Source: Lachnospiraceae bacterium
Lineage (GTDB): Bacteria > Bacillota > Clostridia > Lachnospirales > Lachnospiraceae
Direction: 5' to 3'
Assembly (NCBI GenBank): GCA_014804265.1
Contig: JAAVAC010000017.1
Span: 44,385-108,384, forward strand
DNA: 64,000 bases
Position numbers and translations under genes: made by a program. A model generated the notes under the pieces. The model was given only the letters and a program-made list of their open reading frames with translations. It had not been told where the DNA came from and ran no database searches. Each line of letters begins with the position of its first letter. The stretch's first letter is position 1. Below are positions 34,281-43,943 of this stretch, in pieces.

Positions 34281-34997
34281 TAGTGGCTCCCTTCCAGGAA
34301 GGCCGGCTTTTCTTGGATATTTCTTTGGAGTGGGATTTATTTTCTTTATAATAAAAAGATTTCTGTAAAGTTGTTCTTTTGTAAAAGTAAATTCTATCTG
34401 CCCTTCCACTTCTCCTCCAAGAATTTGAATCGCATGCTTTGCTTCTATGCTTTCTTCTTTTATTTTTTCTGACTTATAAGAAATAAACTTTCCTCCTACT
34501 TTCACATAAGGAAGACATAATTCAGATAAAGTGGATAAGTTTGCAACTGCTCTTGAAACACATAAATCATATTTTTCTCTTAGCTTTCCAGGCTTTGCAA
34601 AATCCTCTGCTCTTCCATGAAGGGTATCTAAGTTAGCAAGTGCTAATTTATTCTTTACTTCATTTAAAAAATTTATTCTTTTATTCAAAGAATCCAATAA
34701 CGTGATATCCAAATGAGGAAAAGCAATTTTTAAAGGAATGCCCGGAAAACCTGCTCCTGTTCCAATATCTATCATTTTACATTCTTTTGAAAGATCATAG
34801 GCTTTTACCAATGATAGACTATCTAAGAAATGTTTCTGAATAACCTGGTCAAAATCAGTAATAGCAGTTAAATTCATAAAAGAATTCCATTCTATCAAAA
34901 GCTCATAATATGTTATGAATTGGTCTATTTGCTTATCCGATAATGTAATATTCAATTGCGCCAAATTTTTTTGAAATTCATGGATACTATCATTCAT
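34278..34997 (-). CDS. rsmG: 16S rRNA (guanine527-N7)-methyltransferase
   Basis: A 239-residue RsmG (GidB). The SAM-binding motif is MIDIGTGAGFPGIPLKIAFP and the segment CVSRAVANLSTLSELCLPYVK is family-specific. It methylates G527 in helix 18 of 16S rRNA; loss gives low-level streptomycin resistance in several species. Its start is four bases after the mnmG stop, so it ends the rpmH-rsmG operon. Confidence 0.95.
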   Translation of the reverse strand: MNDSIHEFQKNLAQLNITLSDKQIDQFITYYELLIEWNSFMNLTAITDFDQVIQKHFLDSLSLVKAYDLSKECKMIDIGTGAGFPGIPLKIAFPHLDITLLDSLNKRINFLNEVKNKLALANLDTLHGRAEDFAKPGKLREKYDLCVSRAVANLSTLSELCLPYVKVGGKFISYKSEKIKEESIEAKHAIQILGGEVEGQIEFTFTKEQLYRNLFIIKKINPTPKKYPRKAGLPGREPL

Positions 34998-35000
34998 ATT

Positions 35001-36926
35001 TTAATTAACCTTTTTATAAAACTGTTCCAAATAAATGAGAAGGACCGAAATATCCGCAGGGGATACACCTGAAATACGGGATGCCTGTCCTACGGACAAA
35101 GGCTTATATTTTTTCAGCTTCTGCCTAGCTTCAATACGAAGGCTGGGAACATTCTCATAATCAATATTTTCCGGTATTTTCTTTTTTTCGATTTTCTTAA
35201 ACTGTTCTACCTGTTTTTGCTGTCTTTTTATATATCCGTCATATTTAATATTTATATTTACCTGTTCAATCACATCATCGGAAAGAGGCTTTCTTTCCGG
35301 ATCGATTTCTGCCAGTATTTCATAAGACAATTCAGGGCGGCACATTATTTCAGCTAAAGTAGTTCCTGTTTTCAATAAAGCACTGTTATGATTTTCCAGA
35401 AATTTCTGAGTCTCTTTATTGGCTCCTATTTTTGTATTTTGAAGCCTGTTGACCTCTTCTTTAATAAGCTTTTCTTTTTCTATAACATATTCATACTGCT
35501 CTTTTGTAATAAGACCTACCTGATAACCAATTTTCCGAAGTCTTAAATCCGCATTATCCTGACGGAGAAGCAATCGGTATTCTGCTCTGGAAGTCATCAT
35601 CCGATAAGGTTCAAAATTTTCTTTTGTCACAAGGTCATCAATCAACACACCAATATACCCTTCCGAACGATCAATGGTAATCTGTTCTTTTCCCTGCACA
35701 AACAATGCAGCATTGATTCCCGCAATCAATCCCTGGGCCGCCGCCTCTTCATATCCGCTGCTACCGTTAAACTGGCCTCCGGCAAAAAGCCCTTCCACCT
35801 CTTTGAAAGCCAAAGTAGCATAAAGCTGGTTTGGATTGATACAATCATATTCAATGGCATAAGCATTTCTTACTATCTTACAATGCTCCAGTCCCGGCAC
35901 AGTCCGATACATGGCAAGCTGCACATCTTCAGGAAGAGAAGAAGACATCCCACCCACATACATTTCATTGGTATGTAATCCTTCTGGCTCAATAAAAACC
36001 TGATGCCTGTCCTTTTCTGCAAATTTTACTACTTTATCCTCAATAGACGGACAATATCTGGGTCCTGTTCCTTCAATAACTCCTGCATAAATAGGGGAAC
36101 GATCTAAATTGTTCCGAATGATTTCATGAGTCTTTTCATTGGTATAAGTAAGCCAACAAGAAATTTGTTCTTTTTGTATATCTTCTTTTTTCGTGGAAAA
36201 AGAAAATGGAGTAATTTCTTTATCTCCAAACTGCTCTTCCATTTTTGAAAAATCAATGGAACGTTTATCCATTCTGGCAGGGGTTCCCGTCTTAAAACGA
36301 CGCATTTCAATTCCCATGTCCAATAAGGAATCTGTCAAATAGTTAGCAGCCTGCAACCCATTTGGTCCTGTATGGGTAATGGCTTCACCGCATAAACATC
36401 TTGCCTTTAAATAAGTTCCGGTACACAAAACAACAGCTTTTGCTTCATAAACAGAACCTGTGTAGGTTCTTACACCTGTTATCTTCTTTTTTACACTTTG
36501 ATTAGTCTCTGCTAACTCTTCCCACAATAACTGACATACTTCTGCCTGTTTCACTGTAATATGCTCCTGATTTTCCAGCACCTTTCTCATTTCTCTTGTA
36601 TAATCCGCTTTATCCGCCTGGGCGCGAAGAGAATGGACGGCAGGACCTTTAGAAACATTCAACATCTTTGACTGAATAAAGGTTTTGTCAATATTTTTGC
36701 CCATTTCACCGCCAAGGGCATCTATTTCCCTTACCAGATGTCCCTTACTGGAACCTCCTACATTTGGATTACATGGCATAAGGGCAATACTATCTACACT
36801 GACTGTAAAAATTACGGTTTCAAGTCCCATTCTGGCACAAGCCAAAGCAGCTTCACAACCTGCGTGACCCGCTCCTATTATACATACATCTACTTTTTCC
36901 ACAAAATTATTTTTATTTTCTGACAT
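35001..36926 (-). CDS. mnmG: tRNA uridine-5-carboxymethylaminomethyl modification enzyme MnmG (GidA)
   Basis: A 641-residue FAD enzyme that works with MnmE on U34 of certain tRNAs. The FAD site [21 protein letters not shown] is at the N terminus, [21 protein letters not shown] follows, and the C-terminal helical domain with [19 protein letters not shown] binds MnmE and tRNA. ATG 36926 is preferred because family members begin a few residues before the FAD motif; the track start at 36956 would add ten residues. Directly follows mnmE. Confidence 0.95.
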   Translation of the reverse strand: MSENKNNFVEKVDVCIIGAGHAGCEAALACARMGLETVIFTVSVDSIALMPCNPNVGGSSKGHLVREIDALGGEMGKNIDKTFIQSKMLNVSKGPAVHSLRAQADKADYTREMRKVLENQEHITVKQAEVCQLLWEELAETNQSVKKKITGVRTYTGSVYEAKAVVLCTGTYLKARCLCGEAITHTGPNGLQAANYLTDSLLDMGIEMRRFKTGTPARMDKRSIDFSKMEEQFGDKEITPFSFSTKKEDIQKEQISCWLTYTNEKTHEIIRNNLDRSPIYAGVIEGTGPRYCPSIEDKVVKFAEKDRHQVFIEPEGLHTNEMYVGGMSSSLPEDVQLAMYRTVPGLEHCKIVRNAYAIEYDCINPNQLYATLAFKEVEGLFAGGQFNGSSGYEEAAAQGLIAGINAALFVQGKEQITIDRSEGYIGVLIDDLVTKENFEPYRMMTSRAEYRLLLRQDNADLRLRKIGYQVGLITKEQYEYVIEKEKLIKEEVNRLQNTKIGANKETQKFLENHNSALLKTGTTLAEIMCRPELSYEILAEIDPERKPLSDDVIEQVNINIKYDGYIKRQQKQVEQFKKIEKKKIPENIDYENVPSLRIEARQKLKKYKPLSVGQASRISGVSPADISVLLIYLEQFYKKVN

Positions 36927-36971
36927 ATCCGCACATCTTTCTTTTTTAACAATCATACATATAATTTTACC

Positions 36972-38402
36972 TTATTTACCCATACAAAACTTTGAAAATA
37001 TTTCATTTACCAAATCATCCGAAACCTCTTCTCCAATAATAGTACCTAAAGAAGCATATGCGCTCATGAGATCAATAGAATAAAAATCCTCCGGCATATG
37101 ATCCTCTAAACTTTTCTTTACTAAATGAAGTGAATTTCCTGCATCCATGATTGCTTCTTTATGGCGCATATTTGTAATGAACACTTCATCATTAAAAGAA
37201 ATATCTCCTTTTAAAAACATTTCCTTTACTGCATTTTCAAATAAATCTATTCCAGTATTATCTTTTGTAGAAGTTTTTATAATCCTAATTTGATTAGTCT
37301 CTTCTAACTCATTTTTTTCTTTATTTTCATGGACTGTATTTTTTTTAATTTTCTCCAACAATAATTCTTCCGTTACTACTCCATCTAAATCCGTTTTATT
37401 TAATAAAATAATAGTATTTTTTTCTTTTATTAAAGAAATAATCTGCTCATCGGATTCATCTAAGGGAACAGAAGAATCTACTACATATAAAATCAAATCC
37501 GCATGTAAAGCATATGTGACAGCTCTTTCCACACCGATTTTCTCCACTACATCATCCGTAGAACGAATGCCTGCAGTATCAATCATATTCAGAATAATTC
37601 CATGAAGGGAAATGGATTCCTCCAAAATATCTCTGGTAGTTCCGGCAATATTAGTAACAATCGCCTTTTCCTCTCCAACAAGCAGATTCAGCAAGGAAGA
37701 CTTACCGGCATTTGGCTTTCCTAAAATAACGGTTTGAATGCCTTCCTTTAATATTTTTCCATTTTCAGAGGATTGCAGCAGTTTATCTATCCGTTTTAAT
37801 AATTGTTCTGTCTTTTCTGACAATTCTTCCGGATAACCTTCTAAAGAAATATGCTCCGGATCATCCAGAGCAGATTCTATAAAAGCAATCTCATAAATGA
37901 TTTTTTCCCGAATATCCTTTATTTCCTTGGAAACGGAACCCTTTAATTGATTAACAGAACTTTTCAAGGCAAATTCACTTTTTGAATGAATAATATCCAT
38001 TACCGCTTCTGCCTTTGCTAAATCAATCCTTCCATTTAAAAAGGCCCGCTTCGTAAACTCTCCCGCTTCTGCCGTCCTTGCTCCATACTTGATCACGGTT
38101 TCCAAGATCTTATTCATGACCAAAACACCGCCATGGCAATTGATTTCTACCGTATCCTCCGCTGTAAAACTATTAGGAGCTTTCATAACAGAAACCATGA
38201 CCTCATCAATCAATTCATCTCCATCATAAATAAAACCATAATGTATCGTATGGCTTTTTACATCTGACAATTTTTTTTTCCCATTCCTGGAACGATATAT
38301 TTTATTTACAATGGAAATTGCATCCTCTCCACTGACACGGACAATTCCAATTCCTGAATTTGTCATGCCGGTGGCAATTGCAGCAATAGTATCCGTTTTC
38401 AT
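36972..38402 (-). CDS. mnmE: tRNA modification GTPase MnmE (TrmE)
   Basis: A 476-residue protein, slightly longer than usual. N-terminal formyl-THF-binding domain, a helical domain, and an inserted G domain with GKPNAGKSSLLN, DTAGIR and NKTD. The C terminus FSKFCMGK matches the conserved CIGK-type end that contributes the Cys. An acidic/Lys linker (HENKEKNELEETN) in the G domain accounts for the extra length. It modifies U34 together with MnmG. The gap to upstream jag is 663 bases and filled by structured repeats. Confidence 0.95.
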   Translation of the reverse strand: MKTDTIAAIATGMTNSGIGIVRVSGEDAISIVNKIYRSRNGKKKLSDVKSHTIHYGFIYDGDELIDEVMVSVMKAPNSFTAEDTVEINCHGGVLVMNKILETVIKYGARTAEAGEFTKRAFLNGRIDLAKAEAVMDIIHSKSEFALKSSVNQLKGSVSKEIKDIREKIIYEIAFIESALDDPEHISLEGYPEELSEKTEQLLKRIDKLLQSSENGKILKEGIQTVILGKPNAGKSSLLNLLVGEEKAIVTNIAGTTRDILEESISLHGIILNMIDTAGIRSTDDVVEKIGVERAVTYALHADLILYVVDSSVPLDESDEQIISLIKEKNTIILLNKTDLDGVVTEELLLEKIKKNTVHENKEKNELEETNQIRIIKTSTKDNTGIDLFENAVKEMFLKGDISFNDEVFITNMRHKEAIMDAGNSLHLVKKSLEDHMPEDFYSIDLMSAYASLGTIIGEEVSDDLVNEIFSKFCMGK

Positions 38403-38505
38403 GAGCTGCTCCTGATTGTTTTTCTTGAAAATTTGGTGTATTTGAATAACACTGTAAGTTTACCATAAATTTTTTAAATAGTGAAGAGGAGAAATGAGAA
38501 GGAAA

Positions 38506-38688
38506 GGTTTTGGATAAGAGGACGTAGGAGTGGGCAGATGATAGATAAGTCTTTTGGCACGCTCTCGCTCTATGAAGACGCAGCGGTACTAACGCACCAA
38601 AATACGGTGCGTAAGGACCGGCGCCTTCATCAAGGCCCGAAAGACTTATCTATCATCTGCCCACTCCTACTGTGTATTGAAAAGCCCT
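38506..38688 (+). repeat. full copy of the origin-region hairpin family (copy C2)
   Basis: A perfect 31-bp inverted repeat: 38524-38554 pairs with 38640-38670. The outer seven bases GTAGGAG/CTCCTAC are shared with other copies, the inner 24 are unique to this one. Core stems: ATGAAG/CTTCAT, CGGT/ACCG and the terminal hairpin ACGCACC-AAAATAC-GGTGCGT (38592-38612). Flanks GGTTTTGGATAAGAGGACG and TGTGTATTGAAAAG are shared. It is in the jag-mnmE gap, so it is probably transcribed with the operon, in antisense orientation. Confidence 0.88.
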
Positions 38689-38817
38689 TTTATTCATATT
38701 TGCTTCATAAAAGACATTAGAGCTATAAAAACTTCAAAATAAATATATTTATACTTCCCTGAAATACGAAAACGTAAATTTTTTTACTTTTCTAAGATTA
38801 GAGCTTGAGAAAAAACA

Positions 38818-39043
38818 GCAAAAGAGGAAGGTGGTTGGATTCTCTGCATTGTTTTTGATAAAGCTTTTACTTAACAGCCTGCCCACAACCCAGGGTAAAA
38901 TTGCCATGGACGGTAATTTTAGTCATATTGCGCCATGAAGGGCGCTATATGACGACCCGGCCGCTACCAACAACCTTTCCAGGCTGTTTAGTAAAAGCTT
39001 TATCAAAAACACAGCAGAGAATCCAACCACCTTCCTCTTTTGC
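38818..39043. repeat. 226-nt long-stem branched hairpin element, unrelated to the C family (element D)
   Basis: The outer stem is 30 perfect pairs (38818-38847 with 39014-39043), then a 4x4 internal loop, 20 perfect pairs (38852-38871 with 38990-39009), one mismatch and nine more pairs (AACAGCCTG/CAGGCTGTT). The 98-base core folds further: AAAATTGCC/GGTAATTTT, GTCATAT-T-GCGCC with GGCGC-T-ATATGAC, and GGGT/ACCC closing a three-way junction. No ORF of merit. Only one copy in this window. Not recognised. Confidence 0.8.
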
Positions 39044-39065
39044 GTCCTTTTACCAACCTCTATCT

Positions 39066-39698
39066 CTATCTCTTCAAAGCAACAACAACCCTTCTAAAAG
39101 GCTCATCCCCTTCACTATGGGTTATAACATATCTGTCATTCTGCAATGCAGAATGGATAATCCTTCTTTCATAAGGATTCATAGGCTCCAAAGAAACCGA
39201 TCTTTTTGTTCTTTTTACTTTGAAAGCAATATTCTTTGCAAGATTTTCCAGTGTTTCTTTTCTCCGTTGGCGATAATTTTCTGTATCAACCTTTACACGA
39301 ATATAATTTTCTGTATCTTTATTTACTACCAAAGATGTTAAATACTGCAAAGAATCCAGTGTTTGTCCTCTTTTTCCGATTAAAACACCCATTTCATCTC
39401 CTGCCAGGTCTATATCCATATTGTTATCCACATCATCATATTTTACATCAACAGCAACTGTTAATTTCATGGCAGCAAATACTTCATTTAAAAATTCTTT
39501 TGCTTTTCTATCAAGAGATATTTCTTCTTCTTTAATTCTCGCTTTAATTACAGCAGCTTTAGAACCGATTCCTAAAAATCCTAAAGATCCTTCTTCTATT
39601 ACTTCATATTCCAGCTTATCGCTTGTCACTGATAATTTCTGACATGCTTCCGTAATAGCATCATTCACTGTTTTTGCAGAAACTTCAATAAAATCCAT
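39066..39698 (-). CDS. jag: Jag/KhpB RNA-binding protein (Jag-N, KH, R3H domains)
   Basis: A 210-residue protein with N-terminal Jag_N (SAKTVNDAITEACQKLSV), a KH domain around residues 80-150 with the GDEMGVLIGKRGQTLDSLQYL loop that grips RNA, and a C-terminal R3H domain (LEPMNPYERRIIHSALQ ... GDEPFRRVVV). Jag partners with KhpA in other Firmicutes to control cell elongation and RNA fate. It is in the standard operon after yidC. Confidence 0.93.
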   Translation of the reverse strand: MDFIEVSAKTVNDAITEACQKLSVTSDKLEYEVIEEGSLGFLGIGSKAAVIKARIKEEEISLDRKAKEFLNEVFAAMKLTVAVDVKYDDVDNNMDIDLAGDEMGVLIGKRGQTLDSLQYLTSLVVNKDTENYIRVKVDTENYRQRRKETLENLAKNIAFKVKRTKRSVSLEPMNPYERRIIHSALQNDRYVITHSEGDEPFRRVVVALKR

Positions 39699-39734
39699 TT
39701 AATTTTCTCCTTTTCTATTCAAACCTTCCTGAAT

Positions 39735-41030
39735 CTAATTTTTCTCGTGAAACTGTTTTACTTTATTTGCCTTTGCAGCAATACTTCCGGAAGATTGATT
39801 ATTTTTCTTTTTATCCTTTACTTTACCGGTTTCCTCTGTTTTTTCCACAACAGGAGCAACATATGGCTTTTCTTCAAAAGGTATATTTTTTGTTGTTTTA
39901 TGTGCCTTACTTGTCAAAGTAGAAGAAGCCACTGGATTTTTATTATAAGATTTGGCTTTCTCTTCTGCTTTTTCCATATTTTTCTTTACCATCTCATCAA
40001 TATTCATTTTATCAATGTGTTTATTGATTACAATTTGCTGAATGCTTCTAATCACAGAACCTGATATCCAATAAAGACCCATACCTGCCGGAAGAGAAAA
40101 ACACATAACGGCAGAAAAAATAGGCATTGTATAATTCATTGTCTTCATAGAGGCCATCATAGGATTTGGTTCTCCATTATTGTTTAATTCAGGCTGAGGC
40201 ATAAGTTTTGTATTGATCCATTGTGTTAAAGCTGCCAAAACCGGAATCATGATAGCTCCAATTGCTAAAAGAGTATTTCCTGATGAAAACCCTTCCTTCA
40301 TAATAAAACCAGGTGGATTTGCTATATTAAGTCCAAGAAAATTATTATATTCGCTTAACGTATCATATGCAGTTGTAATTTCAGCAGACAAACTGCTGAA
40401 TTTTTCCTTTAATGACATCCACTCGGCAGAAGAAGCCTTATTTAAAACGTCAATAAAGGTATTCTTCATATATTCGCTTCCTGCAATAAACTGATCACTT
40501 TTAAACTGCTTGGAATAATTTCTTGCCTGAGAAAAAGTCTGTAAAAATTCTGCACTTCCACTCACATTGGAAAGCTTTGTTACTAAATCCATAAAAAGAT
40601 ATTTAATGCGCGGAACATATGCTGGCATATTAGAAATAATACGATAAAGACACCACATAATCGGAAGCTGAATAAACAAAGGCAAACAGCTTCCCGTCTG
40701 GGAAACCCCATATTTTTCATAAACAGCCCTTGTTTCCTCATTCATCTTCATCATAGAGTCATTATCTCTTTTGCCCTTATATTTATTGGCAATTGCCTGA
40801 AGCTCAGGATTCATTTTGGAAGACAGCTTTGAAAATTTCTGCTGTTTGATAGTAAGTGGCAATAAACACAAATAAATAATCAAGGTAAAAAGAATAATAG
40901 ATAAACCTATGCTTGGTATTCCTATTTTTTCAAGAACGGTAAAAATCCCATTCATCAACATACCCAGTATATAATAAATAGGAGAAAGAATACCGCCGTT
41001 TTTTGTTAATATCATTTCTGTCAATTTCAT
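39735..41030 (-). CDS. yidC: membrane protein insertase YidC/Oxa1
   Basis: A 431-residue insertase, longer than B. subtilis SpoIIIJ. A hydrophobic first helix, then the Oxa1 core with the cytoplasmic hairpin (LPLTIKQQKFSKLSSKMNPE) and five helices; GSCLPLFIQLPIMWCLYRII is typical. An insertion of about 100 residues sits between the core helices on the outer face, and the C terminus is Lys-rich and could contact ribosomes. No lipobox is seen at the N terminus. Confidence 0.94.
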   Translation of the reverse strand: MKLTEMILTKNGGILSPIYYILGMLMNGIFTVLEKIGIPSIGLSIILFTLIIYLCLLPLTIKQQKFSKLSSKMNPELQAIANKYKGKRDNDSMMKMNEETRAVYEKYGVSQTGSCLPLFIQLPIMWCLYRIISNMPAYVPRIKYLFMDLVTKLSNVSGSAEFLQTFSQARNYSKQFKSDQFIAGSEYMKNTFIDVLNKASSAEWMSLKEKFSSLSAEITTAYDTLSEYNNFLGLNIANPPGFIMKEGFSSGNTLLAIGAIMIPVLAALTQWINTKLMPQPELNNNGEPNPMMASMKTMNYTMPIFSAVMCFSLPAGMGLYWISGSVIRSIQQIVINKHIDKMNIDEMVKKNMEKAEEKAKSYNKNPVASSTLTSKAHKTTKNIPFEEKPYVAPVVEKTEETGKVKDKKKNNQSSGSIAAKANKVKQFHEKN

Positions 41031-41041
41031 TTCCTCCGGTT

Positions 41042-41251
41042 TTAAGGTACAGGATCATACCCGCCTTTTGAAAAAGGATTACATCTTAATATTCTCCATG
41101 CAGTCAATAAACTTCCTTTAAATGCCCCATACTTTTCAATCGCTTCCAGTCCGTATTGGGAACAGGTAGGAATATAGGGACATTTCGTGCTTTTCAATGG
41201 AGATATATACTTTCTATAAAATTTAATTAAACCAATCAATATTTTCTTCAT
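41042..41251 (-). CDS. yidD: membrane protein insertion efficiency factor YidD
   Basis: A 69-residue protein of the YidD family: [32 protein letters not shown] and [13 protein letters not shown] carry the three conserved Cys residues. ATG 41251 gives the standard [18 protein letters not shown] start, just after the rnpA stop; the track start at 41275 would overlap rnpA. Assists YidC-dependent insertion in other bacteria. Confidence 0.93.
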   Translation of the reverse strand: MKKILIGLIKFYRKYISPLKSTKCPYIPTCSQYGLEAIEKYGAFKGSLLTAWRILRCNPFSKGGYDPVP

Positions 41252-41252
41252 A

Positions 41253-41609
41253 TTAATGATCAAATCTTCCTTCATGGTTTATGATTCCATGAAGCCTTGA
41301 AAGATGTAATAATGCGCTTTCCGCTTCCTTATAAGAAAAAGAAGAAGCGCTGTTTCTGGCAATGACTACTATATTTAAACCACTATTAAACATATTTTCC
41401 TGTAGTCTGTAACTTTCGTGGATAAGTCTTTTCACTCTGTGCCTTACTACGCTGTTACCCACTTTTTTACTCACAGATATTCCAAGATAGTTCTTTTCAC
41501 CGGTATTTTCCATCACATACATTACTAAATATTTGTTGGCATAGGATCTGCCTTTTTTATAAACTAACCTGAAATCCTGATTTTTCCTTAAGGATTCGGT
41601 AAATTCCAT
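41253..41609 (-). CDS. rnpA: ribonuclease P protein component
   Basis: A 118-residue basic protein that binds RNase P RNA for 5' tRNA processing. The RNA-binding signature [21 protein letters not shown] is present, with the aromatic N-terminal part ([15 protein letters not shown]). Follows rpmH by 45 bases, the universal bacterial order. Confidence 0.95.
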   Translation of the reverse strand: MEFTESLRKNQDFRLVYKKGRSYANKYLVMYVMENTGEKNYLGISVSKKVGNSVVRHRVKRLIHESYRLQENMFNSGLNIVVIARNSASSFSYKEAESALLHLSRLHGIINHEGRFDH

Positions 41610-41654
41610 AACTGAAATCCTCTACAAGAGAAAAATAAGCCACATGACTGCGGC

Positions 41655-41789
41655 TTATGCTGATAATCTCTTTCTTCCTTTTGCACGTCTTGCTGCTAAT
41701 ACTTTTCTTCCGCCTGGAGTACTCATTCTTGCTCTGAATCCGTGAACCTTTGATCTTTGTCTCTTTTTTGGTTGATATGTCATTTTCAT
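41655..41789 (-). CDS. rpmH: 50S ribosomal protein L34
   Basis: A 44-residue protein, absent from the ORF track because of its length. It reads [18 protein letters not shown] at the N terminus and ends KGRKRLSA, the unmistakable L34 sequence. First gene of the leftward operon. ATG 41789 is preceded by AAAGGAGG. Its promoter is at 41834-41862. Confidence 0.98.
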   Translation of the reverse strand: MKMTYQPKKRQRSKVHGFRARMSTPGGRKVLAARRAKGRKRLSA

Positions 41790-41833
41790 AGATGGATACA
41801 CCTCCTTTACTTATGTGGGAAAATATCGTTACA

Positions 41834-41862
41834 ATTATATAAGATTGAATCTACCAAGTCAA
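41834..41862 (-). promoter_or_regulatory. sigma-A promoter of rpmH
   Basis: Minus strand TTGACT (41857-41862), 17-base spacer, TATAAT (41834-41839); about 45 bases before rpmH. Confidence 0.85.
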
Positions 41863-41879
41863 GTAAAATAAAGGGATTT

Positions 41880-42220
41880 TTCCATAAAATAAAAAGAAAA
41901 AAAATTTAAAAATTTTTTTTAAAAAACCTTTTTCTATATATTGTTGTATAAGGGAAAAACAATATACAAGATATAGATATGAAAAACTTAGCCACATTTT
42001 TATTAGCTTTACATAATTCTATCCACAAAATGTGTATATCTTGTGGATAAACTTAATAAAAACTGTTTAAATAGTGATTATTTATCAATAAAATCCCTAA
42101 TTTATGCTTGTGTACATTGTGAAATTCTTTTTTTAAGTTATACACATTTTTTTTTAAAAACATGAAAAACTATGTAAACTATTTTATATTTGTTTATTTG
42201 CTTCCTAAAAAATAGAAGCA
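41880..42220. other. oriC, upstream part (DnaA-box cluster and AT-rich DNA)
   Basis: Sites resembling the DnaA box TTATCCACA: TTAGCCACA 41988-41996, CTATCCACA 42019-42027, the reverse of a perfect box (TGTGGATAA) 42042-42050 and TTATACACA 42138-42146. A/T tracts at 41880-41935 could unwind easily. With rpmH leftward and dnaA rightward, this is the standard Firmicutes origin position. Confidence 0.85.
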
Positions 42221-42221
42221 T

Positions 42222-42250
42222 TTGAATTTTTATTTTTTTTCGTTTATTAT
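42222..42250 (+). promoter_or_regulatory. sigma-A promoter of dnaA
   Basis: TTGAAT (42222-42227), 17-base spacer, TATTAT (42245-42250), 37 bases before the dnaA ATG. DnaA boxes upstream suggest autoregulation. Confidence 0.65.
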
Positions 42251-42287
42251 ATAGTAGGTACATTTTTTTATAGCTAGGAGAAAAGAT

Positions 42288-43649
42288 ATGGAAGAAATAA
42301 GAGAGAGATGGGAAGAAATTAAAGAAACAATCAAAATGGAATATGATTTATCCGATATTTCCTATTCCACCTGGGTAAAGCCCCTTAATTTTTATAACGT
42401 AGAAAATGATGTTGTCATTATTTTAATTCCTTCTGATCAGGCTCATGCTTTAAATTACATTTCAAATAAATACAAAAACTATTTTCAGGTTTCCATTTCC
42501 GAAATGTTCAATCATGAATTTAGTGTTTCTTTTATATTGGAAAAAGATGTAAACCGTACAAGTGAAACCGATGAAGAAATGAAGAAGATTTACAATATCA
42601 ATTCTGAAACGGCAAATTTAAATCCAAAATATAAATTTGATACCTTTGTGGTGGGAAGTAATAATAAATTTGCTCATTCCGCTTCCTTAGCTGTAGCGGA
42701 ATCTCCTGGAGAAGCATATAACCCTCTTTATTTATATGGTGGTGCAGGACTTGGAAAAACTCATCTAATGCACTCAATAGGTCATTTTATTTTAGAACAG
42801 AATCCTTCCATGAAAGTACTGTACGTCAATAGTGAGGAATTCACCAACGAAGTAATCAACTCTATCCGAAGCGGTAATGCTGCGGAAATGACCAATCTGC
42901 GTGAAAAATACCGTACTGTAGATGTATTGCTACTGGATGATGTCCAATTCATAATAGGAAAGGAAAGTACCCAGGAGGAATTTTTTCATACCTTTAATGC
43001 CCTCCATACAGCAGGAAAGCAGATTATTTTATCATCAGACAAGCCTCCAAAGGAAATGGCCACTTTGGAAGAAAGATTCCGTTCTCGTTTTGAGTGGGGA
43101 CTGATTGCAGATATAAAGGCTCCCGATTATGAAACAAGAATGGCTATTTTAAAGAAAAATGCAGAAACCTATTATGGTGAAATTGATGAAGAAATCTTGA
43201 AATACATTGCAACAAACGTGAAATCAAATATTCGGGAATTAGAAGGAGCCTTTAAGAAGGTAATTGCCTCCTACAAATTAAATACAGGCGCTGAATTGAA
43301 TTTAGAGTTAGCAGAAGATGCTTTAAAGGATATTATTTATCCCAATGCTCCAAAAGAAATCACTCCAAAATTAATCATTCACGTAGTATGCGAACATTAT
43401 AATGTTTCTCCTGATGATATTATTTCAAAGAAGAGAAATTCAGAATTCGTACAGCCAAGGCAGGTCATTATGTATCTGTGCAGGGAATTAATAGGAATCT
43501 CTCTCCAGTCCATCGGAAAAGAACTGGGTAAAAAAGACCATACAACCGTAATACACGGTGTCAATAAAATCAAAGAAGAACTGGACAACGGAAATGAAGA
43601 ATTAAGAAATAAAATAGAAATCATAAAAAAGAAAATAAATCCCACATGA
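42288..43649 (+). CDS. dnaA: chromosomal replication initiator DnaA
   Basis: A 453-residue initiator ATPase. Domain I is at 1-80, then a short linker, AAA+ domain III with Walker A GGAGLGKTHL and Walker B LLLDDVQFI, and domain IV with the DnaA-box-binding helix-turn-helix in GKELGKKDHTTVIHGVNKI. It binds the flanking box clusters to open the origin. TAGGAG lies seven bases upstream of the ATG. Confidence 0.98.
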   Translation: MEEIRERWEEIKETIKMEYDLSDISYSTWVKPLNFYNVENDVVIILIPSDQAHALNYISNKYKNYFQVSISEMFNHEFSVSFILEKDVNRTSETDEEMKKIYNINSETANLNPKYKFDTFVVGSNNKFAHSASLAVAESPGEAYNPLYLYGGAGLGKTHLMHSIGHFILEQNPSMKVLYVNSEEFTNEVINSIRSGNAAEMTNLREKYRTVDVLLLDDVQFIIGKESTQEEFFHTFNALHTAGKQIILSSDKPPKEMATLEERFRSRFEWGLIADIKAPDYETRMAILKKNAETYYGEIDEEILKYIATNVKSNIRELEGAFKKVIASYKLNTGAELNLELAEDALKDIIYPNAPKEITPKLIIHVVCEHYNVSPDDIISKKRNSEFVQPRQVIMYLCRELIGISLQSIGKELGKKDHTTVIHGVNKIKEELDNGNEELRNKIEIIKKKINPT

Positions 43650-43800
43650 TTTTATTCACATTTTTATGTTATTTTCTTGTGATAAGGCTGTGAATAACTT
43701 ATTTTCCATATTTCTTTAAGATTTTCATACTATTTTTCCATGTGGACAAATAAAAAGTTATCCATAGTAATAAATATGATTTTTCACAAGTTTTTCATTC
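43650..43800. other. oriC, downstream part (dnaA-dnaN DnaA-box cluster)
   Basis: DnaA-box-like sites: TTATTCACA 43652-43660, TGTGAATAA (reverse) 43689-43697, TGTGGACAA (reverse) 43741-43749 and TTATCCATA 43758-43766. With the cluster upstream of dnaA this makes a bipartite origin like that of B. subtilis. A TATAAT at 43821-43826 is a likely dnaN promoter -10. Confidence 0.8.
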
Positions 43801-43943
43801 CATTTTTATAAGAAAAATAGTATAATGGAAGAGGTTATGAACATTTCCACAGCTATTATTAAGATTACTTTTAAAATAAATATTATTTATTGTTTTATTT
43901 GAATAAAAAAAGATTTCATTTTTATGGAAGGGAGTTATTCACA

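Noticed and set aside
38590-38600. TACTAAC in the hairpin core resembling an intron branch site
   Set aside because: No group I or II intron motifs (no domain V, no EBS/IBS, no maturase) are present; treated as coincidence.
38481-38720. 79-codon ORF in the jag-mnmE gap
   Set aside because: It lies entirely over hairpin copy C2; the reading frame is a by-product of the inverted repeat. The same applies to the 62-codon ORF at 51056-51244 over copy C3.
38901-39341. 146-codon plus-strand ORF
   Set aside because: Starts in the core of element D and continues antisense to jag; no RBS or protein features.
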